Origin: Catenovulum sp052056295
GTDB lineage: Bacteria; Pseudomonadota; Gammaproteobacteria; Enterobacterales; Alteromonadaceae
Reading direction: 5' to 3'
Assembly (NCBI RefSeq): GCF_052056295.1
Contig: NZ_CP182493.1
Coordinates: 1,612,001-1,676,000, forward strand
Length of the DNA: 64,000 nucleotides
How positions within the stretch are numbered: position 1 is the stretch's first letter; each line of letters starts with the position of its first letter. Shown piece after piece: positions 18,748-25,565 of the stretch. The notes under the pieces are model-generated. The model searched no databases. It was not told where the DNA came from and saw nothing but the letters and a program-made list of their open reading frames with translations. The position numbers were made by a program, and so were the translations under genes.

Positions 18748-18775
18748 TTTAAATTGGCTAATAATCTTCTATAGT
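18748..18775 (+). promoter_or_regulatory. possible sigma-70 promoter of aroQ-accB-accC
   Basis: A -35-like TTTAAA (18748-18753), a 16-nt spacer and a -10-like TATAGT (18770-18775) lie ~70 nt before the aroQ ATG. It is a weak match chosen by eye. Confidence 0.3.
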
Positions 18776-18845
18776 TAAGCACAATTTATATTTCGCTAAC
18801 TTTTCACCGAAATTAGTGGCTAAATTACCAACAAAGACCACATTT

Positions 18846-19307
18846 ATGCCGAAAAAGACTTTTAAAATATTACTATTGAATGGGCCAAACCTAAATATGT
18901 TAGGCAAACGCGAGCCTGAGATTTATGGTAGTACCACTTTGGCACAAATTGTTCAGCAGTTAACCGAAGAAGCCAGCAAGTTATCTATAGAATTAACGCA
19001 TTTACAGTCAAATGCTGAATTTGAGTTAATTGATAAAATTCATCAAGCTTTTGAGCAAGTTGATTTTATTATTATCAACCCAGCTGCATTCACACATACA
19101 AGCGTGGCACTGCGCGATGCTATTTTGGCGGTTAACATTCCTTTTATCGAAGTACATTTATCTAATGTACACAAACGTGAAAAGTTTAGACACCATTCAT
19201 ATTTCTCTGATGTTGCCCATGCAGTTATCTGCGGTTTAGGCAGTCAGGGATATTTTTATGCGCTAGATGCGGCACACCGCATTTTAAATTCAGAATCAAC
19301 CAAATAA
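18846..19307 (+). CDS. aroQ: type II 3-dehydroquinate dehydratase
   Basis: 153 aa from ATG 18846, the normal family length; the frame also allows GTG 18816, which would add ten residues with no better ribosome site. The type II signature is complete: LNGPNLNMLGKREPEIYG (catalytic Tyr in the last triplet), LTHLQSNAEFELIDKIH, INPAAFTHTSVALRDA, and VHLSNVHKREKFRHHS. It converts 3-dehydroquinate to 3-dehydroshikimate in aromatic amino-acid synthesis. It sits 14 nt before accB, the common aroQ-accB-accC order. Confidence 0.95.
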   Translation: MPKKTFKILLLNGPNLNMLGKREPEIYGSTTLAQIVQQLTEEASKLSIELTHLQSNAEFELIDKIHQAFEQVDFIIINPAAFTHTSVALRDAILAVNIPFIEVHLSNVHKREKFRHHSYFSDVAHAVICGLGSQGYFYALDAAHRILNSESTK

Positions 19308-19321
19308 AGAGAGTAACAACC

Positions 19322-19786
19322 ATGGCTATGGATATTCGTAAAGTTAAAAAACTAATTGAATTAGTTGAAGAGTCTGGCATTTCAGAATTAGAAATCACCG
19401 AAGGTGAAGAGTCAGTACGTATCAGCCGTGGAGCGCCTGCAGTAAACTATGCAGCTCCTCAACCTGTGTATGCCCCAGCACCTCAAGCTGCAGCCCCTGC
19501 TCCTGCCGCGCCAGCAGCTGAAGCAGCGCCTGCCGCGGCAGCAAAACCAGCAGGTCACGAAGTTAAATCACCTATGGTGGGTACTTTCTATTCATCTCCT
19601 AAGCCAGGTGCACCAGTATTTGCTTCAGTAGGCGACACAGTAAACGTTGGTGATACTTTATGTATTATCGAAGCAATGAAGATGATGAATGAAATTACTG
19701 CTGATAAAGCAGGTACAATTAAATCTGTATTAGCGGAAAATGGCGACGTAATTGAATTTGATCAACCATTATTCATCATAGGTTAA
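19322..19786 (+). CDS. accB: biotin carboxyl carrier protein of acetyl-CoA carboxylase
   Basis: 154 aa. The N-terminal domain (1-45) starts MDIRKVKKLIELVEESGI-like. An Ala/Pro linker follows (about 45-78), then the biotinyl domain with the lysine to be biotinylated in IEAMKMMNE. It carries CO2 between AccC and the AccAD transferase in fatty-acid synthesis. It is preceded by GAGAG; accC follows 13 nt downstream. Confidence 0.97.
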   Translation: MAMDIRKVKKLIELVEESGISELEITEGEESVRISRGAPAVNYAAPQPVYAPAPQAAAPAPAAPAAEAAPAAAAKPAGHEVKSPMVGTFYSSPKPGAPVFASVGDTVNVGDTLCIIEAMKMMNEITADKAGTIKSVLAENGDVIEFDQPLFIIG

Positions 19787-19799
19787 GGAGTTTCCCACT

Positions 19800-21146
19800 G
19801 TGATTGATAAGGTTCTAATTGCAAACCGGGGCGAAATTGCATTGCGTATTTTACGCGCATGTAAAGAGCTCGGTATAAAAACTGTCGCTGTGCATTCAAC
19901 TGCCGACCGCGAACTTAAACACGTGTTGTTAGCCGATGAAACCATTTGTATCGGTAAAGCACCTGCAACTGAAAGTTACTTAAATGTGCCGCGTATTATC
20001 GCAGCAGCAGAAGCTTCAGGCGCAGTAGCTATTCACCCAGGTTACGGATTTTTATCTGAAAACGCTGATTTTGCTGAGCGTGTTGAACAAAGTGGTTTTA
20101 TTTTTATCGGTCCAACTGCTGACTCTATCCGCATTATGGGTGATAAAGTTGCTGCTATCAGCGCGATGAAAAAAGCCGGTGTACCTTGTGTACCAGGTTC
20201 TGATGGTCCATTAAGCGACGACGAACAAAAGAATATCCAAATCGCTAAGCGCATTGGTTATCCTGTGATCATTAAAGCTGCCGGTGGCGGTGGTGGTCGT
20301 GGTATGCGTGTTGTGCGTAGTGAAAAAGAGTTAATTAAATCAATTGAATTAACTAAATCTGAAGCTGGAGCTGCATTTAACAACGACGTTGTTTACATGG
20401 AAAAATTCCTTGAAAACCCTCGTCATGTTGAAGTTCAAGTATTATCAGACGGCCAAGGCAATGCTATTCACTTAGGTGAGCGTGACTGTTCTATGCAACG
20501 TCGCCACCAAAAAGTAGTAGAAGAAGCACCAGCTCCGGGCATTACTGAAGAAATGCGTAAGTTCATTGGTGATCGTTGTCGTCGCGCTTGTATCGAAATT
20601 GGTTATCGTGGTGCAGGTACTTTCGAATTTTTATTCGAAAACGGTGAATTCTACTTTATCGAAATGAATACGCGTATTCAGGTAGAACATCCAGTAACTG
20701 AGATGATCACTGGTGTTGACTTGATTAAAGAGCAGTTAAAAATTGCTGCGGGTCAACCTTTATCTATCACGCAAGATGAGATCAAAATTCGCGGCCATGC
20801 GGTTGAATGTCGTATTAACGCGGAAGATCCAGATACCTTTATGCCTTGTCCTGGCAAAATTAACCGTTTCCACTCACCAGGTGGTTTAGGTGTTCGTTGG
20901 GATTCGCATATTTACGCAGGTTACGCTGTGCCACCTAATTATGATTCTATGATAGGTAAGTTAATTACTTATGGTGAGAATCGTGGTATTGCAATTGCGC
21001 GTATGCAAAATGCTTTGAGTGAACTTGTGGTTGAAGGTATTAAAACCAACGTAAGTTTGCAAAAAACCATTATGGAAGATGAGAATTTCCAAAATGGTGG
21101 TACTAATATCCACTATTTAGAGAAGAAACTGGGTATTGCTAAGTAG
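19800..21146 (+). CDS. accC: biotin carboxylase subunit of acetyl-CoA carboxylase
   Basis: 448 aa, the normal size. The start is GTG 19800 with AAGGAG 9 nt upstream. ATP-grasp features: KVLIANRGEIALRILRA, HPGYGFLSEN, KAAGGGGGRGMRVV, and HLGERDCSMQRRHQK, FIEMNTRIQVEHPVTE, INAEDP. It uses ATP and bicarbonate to carboxylate biotin on AccB. It is the last gene of the aroQ-accB-accC unit; a dispersed hairpin repeat and then a rho-independent terminator follow. Confidence 0.97.
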   Translation: MIDKVLIANRGEIALRILRACKELGIKTVAVHSTADRELKHVLLADETICIGKAPATESYLNVPRIIAAAEASGAVAIHPGYGFLSENADFAERVEQSGFIFIGPTADSIRIMGDKVAAISAMKKAGVPCVPGSDGPLSDDEQKNIQIAKRIGYPVIIKAAGGGGGRGMRVVRSEKELIKSIELTKSEAGAAFNNDVVYMEKFLENPRHVEVQVLSDGQGNAIHLGERDCSMQRRHQKVVEEAPAPGITEEMRKFIGDRCRRACIEIGYRGAGTFEFLFENGEFYFIEMNTRIQVEHPVTEMITGVDLIKEQLKIAAGQPLSITQDEIKIRGHAVECRINAEDPDTFMPCPGKINRFHSPGGLGVRWDSHIYAGYAVPPNYDSMIGKLITYGENRGIAIARMQNALSELVVEGIKTNVSLQKTIMEDENFQNGGTNIHYLEKKLGIAK

Positions 21147-21154
21147 CCAGTACA

Positions 21155-21262
21155 GGCAATAAAGCATAATTATCGCAAAAACGCTGTGAATACGTCCTTG
21201 TACGCTCGCAAACGCCATCCATGGCGATTGAAGTTTTGCTCCTAATTATTGCTTTATTACGT
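21155..21262. repeat. dispersed hairpin repeat, copy 1
   Basis: A 108-bp unit just after accC. Outer arms 21157-21180 and 21234-21261 are imperfect inverted repeats (GCAAAA/TTTTGC at the inner ends). The inner hairpin is CGCCAT (21213-21218), CC, ATGGCG (21221-21226). Between them is CGCTGTGAATACGTCC then TGTACGCT. A second copy with different arm sequences but the same pairing lies at 47623-47732, and 21219-21246 recurs inverted at 47785-47812. Confidence 0.75.
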
Positions 21263-21298
21263 ATAGTGAACTTACGCCCTGTGATTTCTAAATACACT

Positions 21299-21324
21299 AA
21301 GCCGAATTTCGATTCGGCTTTTTT
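21299..21324 (+). terminator. accC: rho-independent terminator after accC
   Basis: A perfect 9-bp stem (21299-21307 with 21312-21320) closes a TTCG loop and is followed by four T's, then ATTT. It ends the aroQ-accB-accC transcript. Confidence 0.85.
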
Positions 21325-21413
21325 ATTTCTACCAATAGTTAGCTAACTTGTTATCCCGAGTTCAGGTTAGGTAGAATACCCCCAACTAATCAAAATAATT
21401 TATTGAGACCTTT

Positions 21414-22292
21414 ATGCCTTGGCTCCAGCTTAGATATACCACTGACAAACAAAGTGCCGATTTAATTTCTGATGAAATGATGGAGTGCGGTGCATTTTCC
21501 GTTACTTTTTTGGATGCACAAGACACGCCAATTTACGAACCTAAACCAGGTGACTTTATGTTGTGGGAAGAGACCATAGCTATTGGTTTGTACGATGCTG
21601 AAGCAGATATGGATGCCATTGTTGAGCATTTACAACAGTTCCCGTTTGGGCAAAAAGGTTCGTACAAAATTGAACAGTTAGAAGATAAAGATTGGATCCG
21701 TGAGTGGATGGATAGCTTTAAGCCGATTCAATTTGGTGACAGATTATGGGTTTGTCCAAGTTGGTGTGATATTCCAGATCCAGCTGCGGTTAATATCATT
21801 CTTGATCCGGGTTTAGCTTTTGGCACAGGCACGCACCCAACCACGTCTTTGTGTTTACAATGGCTAGACAAACATATCCAAGCTGAACATACCATAGTCG
21901 ATTTTGGTTGTGGCTCTGGGATTTTGGCTGTGGCAGGGTTAAAACTCGGCGCGAAAAAAGCAATAGGCATTGATATTGATCCACAAGCGATTGAAGCTTC
22001 CACCGCCAATGCTGAGCGTAACCATGTTTTAGATAAACTAGAGCTGTATTTGCCTGATGCGCAGCCAAAAATGCAAGCCGATATAGTAGTTGCCAATATC
22101 TTAGCTGGGCCATTACGAGAACTAGCACAAGTGATTAGCGACTATGTTAAGCCTGGGGGTAAACTTGCGCTATCTGGTATTTTAGACAGCCAAGCGGAAG
22201 AAATTTGCCAAATATACAGCCAGTGGTTTGACCTAGAGCCAGTTGCTCAGCAAGAAGATTGGTGTCGTGTAGCTGGTACTAAGAAGCTATAA
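21414..22292 (+). CDS. prmA: ribosomal protein L11 methyltransferase
   Basis: 292 aa, the usual length. The N-terminal substrate-recognition domain begins MPWLQLRYTTDKQSAD. The AdoMet-binding methyltransferase domain has DPGLAFGTGTHPTTSLCL, VDFGCGSGILA, GIDIDPQAIEAS and VVANILAGPL. It trimethylates ribosomal protein L11 in the cytoplasm. It follows the accC terminator and is convergent with the next gene (18-nt gap). Confidence 0.96.
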   Translation: MPWLQLRYTTDKQSADLISDEMMECGAFSVTFLDAQDTPIYEPKPGDFMLWEETIAIGLYDAEADMDAIVEHLQQFPFGQKGSYKIEQLEDKDWIREWMDSFKPIQFGDRLWVCPSWCDIPDPAAVNIILDPGLAFGTGTHPTTSLCLQWLDKHIQAEHTIVDFGCGSGILAVAGLKLGAKKAIGIDIDPQAIEASTANAERNHVLDKLELYLPDAQPKMQADIVVANILAGPLRELAQVISDYVKPGGKLALSGILDSQAEEICQIYSQWFDLEPVAQQEDWCRVAGTKKL

Positions 22293-22309
22293 GCCAGCCG
22301 ACTGCTATT

Positions 22310-22651
22310 TTAAAGTAAGTCTTTGACCGCTTCATATAGTTTGATTGCTTCTTGCTCGGTTAAACCAACCGAGCTAGCAGCTTTGCCTAAACTGCTCGTT
22401 ACTCGCACAGAATCATTAGCCGCTTCATTATTTTGTGTAGATTCTGCTTGTTGCTGACGCGCTACAGATAACTCGCCACTTTTTTGAATAAGTTGCGCCT
22501 GCGGTGAAATGGTGACACTGGTATTACTGGTTTGGTTACCAACAGTGTTTACGCCAGTGTTGTTATTATTGGCAGACGACTGCCCAACCAACTGCCCTTG
22601 CTGATGCAGCTGGTTTTGTAGCCCTGAATTAATAAAAGCAACGTCTGTCAT
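22310..22651 (-). CDS. small hypothetical protein, Asn/Gln/Ser-rich
   Basis: 113 aa, family not recognised. Residues 15-75 are low-complexity N/Q/S/T (GQSSANNNN, TVGNQTSNTS) with a short ISPQAQLIQKS motif reminiscent of small disordered regulatory proteins. Residues 85-113 look like one ordered helix (LTEQEAIKLYEAVKDLL). There is no signal peptide or membrane segment. It lies between prmA and an unrelated small gene on the same strand, 68 nt apart. Confidence 0.6.
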   Translation of the reverse strand: MTDVAFINSGLQNQLHQQGQLVGQSSANNNNTGVNTVGNQTSNTSVTISPQAQLIQKSGELSVARQQQAESTQNNEAANDSVRVTSSLGKAASSVGLTEQEAIKLYEAVKDLL

Positions 22652-22719
22652 CTTCCACCTTTCGGCGCGTTTTAACCGTTAACCTAAGTATAGAACATCT
22701 GTTTATTTTTTAAACAGAA

Positions 22720-23046
22720 CTATTCTTCTGCAGACACGATTGTTTGTTGAAATTTGCTCTGAGTGGCAAATATTTTTTCCAGTTTGACCACTATCTTGGC
22801 CAACTCTTGCGGATTAATTTGCTGTTGCTGTACTTCAGACAGTTGGGTAAAAGGATAAAAATCAGCAGCAATTTCTTCTACATAGGGCATAAAACGGGTT
22901 GCTTTAGTAGTAAAACCCTCGGCAAAAATTGCGCTAAATTTGCCTTGACCATTTTGTTGGAGCTGCTCAATAAACTGATCACACTCTTGTGCTTTTTGGT
23001 AAGCAACAGCTAAATTTTGGCGGATATTCTCAATAATACTCAACAT
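22720..23046 (-). CDS. small helical hypothetical protein
   Basis: 108 aa, predicted mainly alpha-helical, acidic, with a Q-rich loop (SEVQQQQINPQEL). It has no membrane segment and I do not recognise the family. An aromatic/acidic middle (MPYVEEIAADFYPFTQL) suggests a folded domain. The ATG has AGAGAAG about 10 nt upstream. It sits downstream of rsuA on the same strand with a 34-nt gap and may share its message. Confidence 0.6.
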   Translation of the reverse strand: MLSIIENIRQNLAVAYQKAQECDQFIEQLQQNGQGKFSAIFAEGFTTKATRFMPYVEEIAADFYPFTQLSEVQQQQINPQELAKIVVKLEKIFATQSKFQQTIVSAEE

Positions 23047-23080
23047 ATTAGGGACTTCTCTTGGGTAAATTTTGTCGCAG

Positions 23081-23785
23081 TTAAAACAAATTAACTTCTT
23101 CTTCAGTTAAATAACGCCACTCACCAGGCTCGAGGGATTCATCTAGTTCTAATGCACCTATCTGACATCTATGTAGAAAGGTTACTTTATTACCAATAGC
23201 GGCAAACATACGTTTAACCTGATGGTAGCGACCTTCGGTAATGGTTAACTCTGCGTAATCATCGGCTAAAAACTTAAGTTTGGCAGGTTCAGTTGGTTTA
23301 TCTTCACCATTAAGCATTATGCCTTGAGCAAAAGTATCTATGGCTTGCTGCTGTTGCTCTGGTGTCATTTCTTCGGCGAGCTCAGCTAAATAGGTTTTCT
23401 CACAAATGTGTTTAGGGCTAGCAATACGGTGCGACCATTGGCCATCGTCGGTAATTAAAATTAACCCTGTGGTATCAGCATCTAGGCGGCCTGCTATGTG
23501 TAATCTGTCAATTTTATCAACTTCCAATAACGACAAAACAGATGGATATACTTCGTTATCGGCATTGCTACACAAGGTATCTTCCGGTTTATTCATCATA
23601 ATGTAGCGCACACCAATTAAGGATAAGGTTTGCTCTTGGTATTGCACAACAGAGGATTCAGCAACATGGGTGGCGGGATTTTTACAGGGTTCACCATCTA
23701 TGCTGATTTCACCCGTTTTGATGATTTTTTTCGCCCAAGCCCGGGTTACATCCATGGCTTCACATAAATATTTATCTAGTCTCAT
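23081..23785 (-). CDS. rsuA: 16S rRNA pseudouridine-516 synthase
   Basis: 234 aa. The N-terminal S4-like RNA-binding domain begins MRLDKYLCEAMDVTRAWAK. The catalytic domain has the RsuA-type motif AGRLDADTTGLILITDDG containing the nucleophilic Asp, followed by KTYLAEL and EGRYHQVKRMFAAIGN. It isomerises U516 in the small-subunit rRNA. Length and motifs fit RsuA better than RluB/E/F, though paralogue assignment by eye is not absolute. Confidence 0.9.
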   Translation of the reverse strand: MRLDKYLCEAMDVTRAWAKKIIKTGEISIDGEPCKNPATHVAESSVVQYQEQTLSLIGVRYIMMNKPEDTLCSNADNEVYPSVLSLLEVDKIDRLHIAGRLDADTTGLILITDDGQWSHRIASPKHICEKTYLAELAEEMTPEQQQQAIDTFAQGIMLNGEDKPTEPAKLKFLADDYAELTITEGRYHQVKRMFAAIGNKVTFLHRCQIGALELDESLEPGEWRYLTEEEVNLF

Positions 23786-23863
23786 TCATTACTCAAATTT
23801 GTAATCTGTGTTTTTATTCGCTGAGTATTGTACTAAATAACCTGAAATCTGGGTAACAACTTA

Positions 23864-25132
23864 CTATTTGTAAGTTATTTTTGCCTGATTTTTTCCATGT
23901 TCTTTAATGTAATAAAGATTATTATCCGCATGCTTAAAGCATTTCTCATAGGCCAGCTCTGCACTTTTTGCATTAATACAAATCCCCCCAGCACTGACAG
24001 TTGTACCATGCTCTAAGTTATCCGCGCATGCATCAATCACTTTATCTATTAATCTTTGAATATTTTGCTGGTTGTTATCAGACAAAATTACCACAAACTC
24101 TTCACCACCCGCCCGTGCGATATAATCTAGCGGCCGTTGAAACGAGGCTTTGAGCAGTTCAGCAAATTGCACTAAAACAATATCACCAACATCATGCCCA
24201 TAACTGTCATTGATTTGTTTAAAATTATCTATGTCAAAAATCGCTAAGCATAAATATTGGTTGTTGCGTCGAGCAGATTTATATAAACGAGCATATTCTT
24301 CGGCTAGACCTCGTCTATTCCTAAGTTGGGTGAGTGGATCTTTGGTTGCAAGTTCCATCAACTCTTGCTGAACATTTTTAAGGCGCGAAATATCCATGCC
24401 ACTAAAGAGTAAATAATGCTTGTCACCGACTTGGGCATAACAACAATCAAATTCGAACGGTATGGCTTGGCCTTCTGAATTGATCAACTCAGTTTCATAT
24501 TTGTAGTGGTCGGTTTTTTTTACTGTTTCAACAAATACATACCAATCATCAGTGCTGCTAAATTGTTTAGATATGTGAAAATAGGATTTGCTTTTGATAT
24601 GTTCGCTTGGCAGCTTTAAAAAGCGATTTAATGCAAGGTTAAAGGTGATAAATAAACTGGTTTCAGGATCACACACCATGTTTAGGTTAGGCGTGTTGTC
24701 CATAACAGCTCTGAGTAATGTCAGTTCTGCGTTGGCGTTATGATGCTCTCTTTCAATGTGTTTTTTCGCAATCACATTACTAACAACTGCGGTCAAACGA
24801 CTTTGACTGATATCATTTTTGGAAAGGTAGTCGTCTACACCAGATTTAAACGCGGTTGCTGCGACTTTTTCGTCGCCAACACCTGTTATCATGACAACAC
24901 CAGTGTAAGGTGAAACTTCATGAATGGTTGCTATGTGCTGAATGCTAGTTTCGCCAGCCAAGTTGAAATCCAGGATAACACAATCGACTTGCACCATTTT
25001 CAATATGCTGGCCAAGGTGCTTGGATCTGCATAAGAGATCACTTCAAAGTTTTGATGAGCTTGAGTTAAATAGCGCTCAAAGATCAGCCTATCCGTTTCC
25101 GAATCATCTACCACTAGCACTGTACTACGCAT
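23864..25132 (-). CDS. response regulator with REC-PAS-GGDEF domains (diguanylate cyclase)
   Basis: 422 aa. REC domain 1-120 has the acidic pair VDDSE, phospho-Asp in ILDFNLAG and Lys in YLSKNDI. A PAS-like middle (about 135-250) ends in SGMDISRLKN. The GGDEF domain (about 260-422) has DPLTQLRNRRGL, FDIDNFKQIND and active GGEEF, with the product-inhibition I-site RPLD exactly five residues before GGEEF. It should make c-di-GMP when phosphorylated, with feedback inhibition. Its start overlaps the upstream single-domain regulator by 8 nt, so the two are translationally coupled in the ethylene-receptor-like kinase operon. Confidence 0.9.
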   Translation of the reverse strand: MRSTVLVVDDSETDRLIFERYLTQAHQNFEVISYADPSTLASILKMVQVDCVILDFNLAGETSIQHIATIHEVSPYTGVVMITGVGDEKVAATAFKSGVDDYLSKNDISQSRLTAVVSNVIAKKHIEREHHNANAELTLLRAVMDNTPNLNMVCDPETSLFITFNLALNRFLKLPSEHIKSKSYFHISKQFSSTDDWYVFVETVKKTDHYKYETELINSEGQAIPFEFDCCYAQVGDKHYLLFSGMDISRLKNVQQELMELATKDPLTQLRNRRGLAEEYARLYKSARRNNQYLCLAIFDIDNFKQINDSYGHDVGDIVLVQFAELLKASFQRPLDYIARAGGEEFVVILSDNNQQNIQRLIDKVIDACADNLEHGTTVSAGGICINAKSAELAYEKCFKHADNNLYYIKEHGKNQAKITYK

Positions 25133-25541
25133 AAAGAGCGACCTCCATCCAAAACTTTGTTGTAGTTAACAAAGTTTCTGCGAACTCATCATATCTTTCA
25201 TGCTTAACTATGTAAGCATTTGCTCCTGCACTATATGATTTCTCTATATCAGTATTATGAGTTGATGAAGATAATGCAACTAAAATCGTATTGGCATTAG
25301 CAAACTTGCGCAGGCATTCAATTAATTTGTGCCCTGACATATTAGGTAAATTTATATCGATAAAAAATAATTGTTTACCAATAAGGTTTTTGACAGGTAC
25401 AGCTTGCATATATTCCAGACACTCTTCAGCTGAAGCAAACCTATGAATTTCATATTTTTGTGTCAAACCAGCTTTTTTATAAATACGCTGGACTGACCAA
25501 AAATCGATATCATTGTCTTCTACAAATATTATTTTGTTCAC
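25125..25541 (-). CDS. single-domain response regulator (Rcp1-like)
   Basis: 138 aa, receiver only. It has the acidic patch FVEDNDID, phospho-Asp in FIDINLPNMSG, Ser in ALSSSTHN and Lys in YIVKHERYDE. The long N-terminal version of the receiver and insert (CLEYMQAVPVKNLIGKQ) resemble Rcp1-type regulators that pair with phytochrome-like kinases. It lies 24 nt after the kinase gene and overlaps the GGDEF regulator by 8 nt. Inference: first phospho-acceptor of the kinase. Confidence 0.88.
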   Translation of the reverse strand: MNKIIFVEDNDIDFWSVQRIYKKAGLTQKYEIHRFASAEECLEYMQAVPVKNLIGKQLFFIDINLPNMSGHKLIECLRKFANANTILVALSSSTHNTDIEKSYSAGANAYIVKHERYDEFAETLLTTTKFWMEVALYA

Positions 25542-25565
25542 AGCAACACCTTAGGGTCTGTTGAC

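Noticed and set aside
21728..22128. Two long minus-strand frames inside prmA
   Set aside because: Shadows of the methyltransferase reading frame.
23858..23876. 7-bp hairpin overlapping the stop of the GGDEF regulator
   Set aside because: No T-run on the gene's strand; probably incidental.
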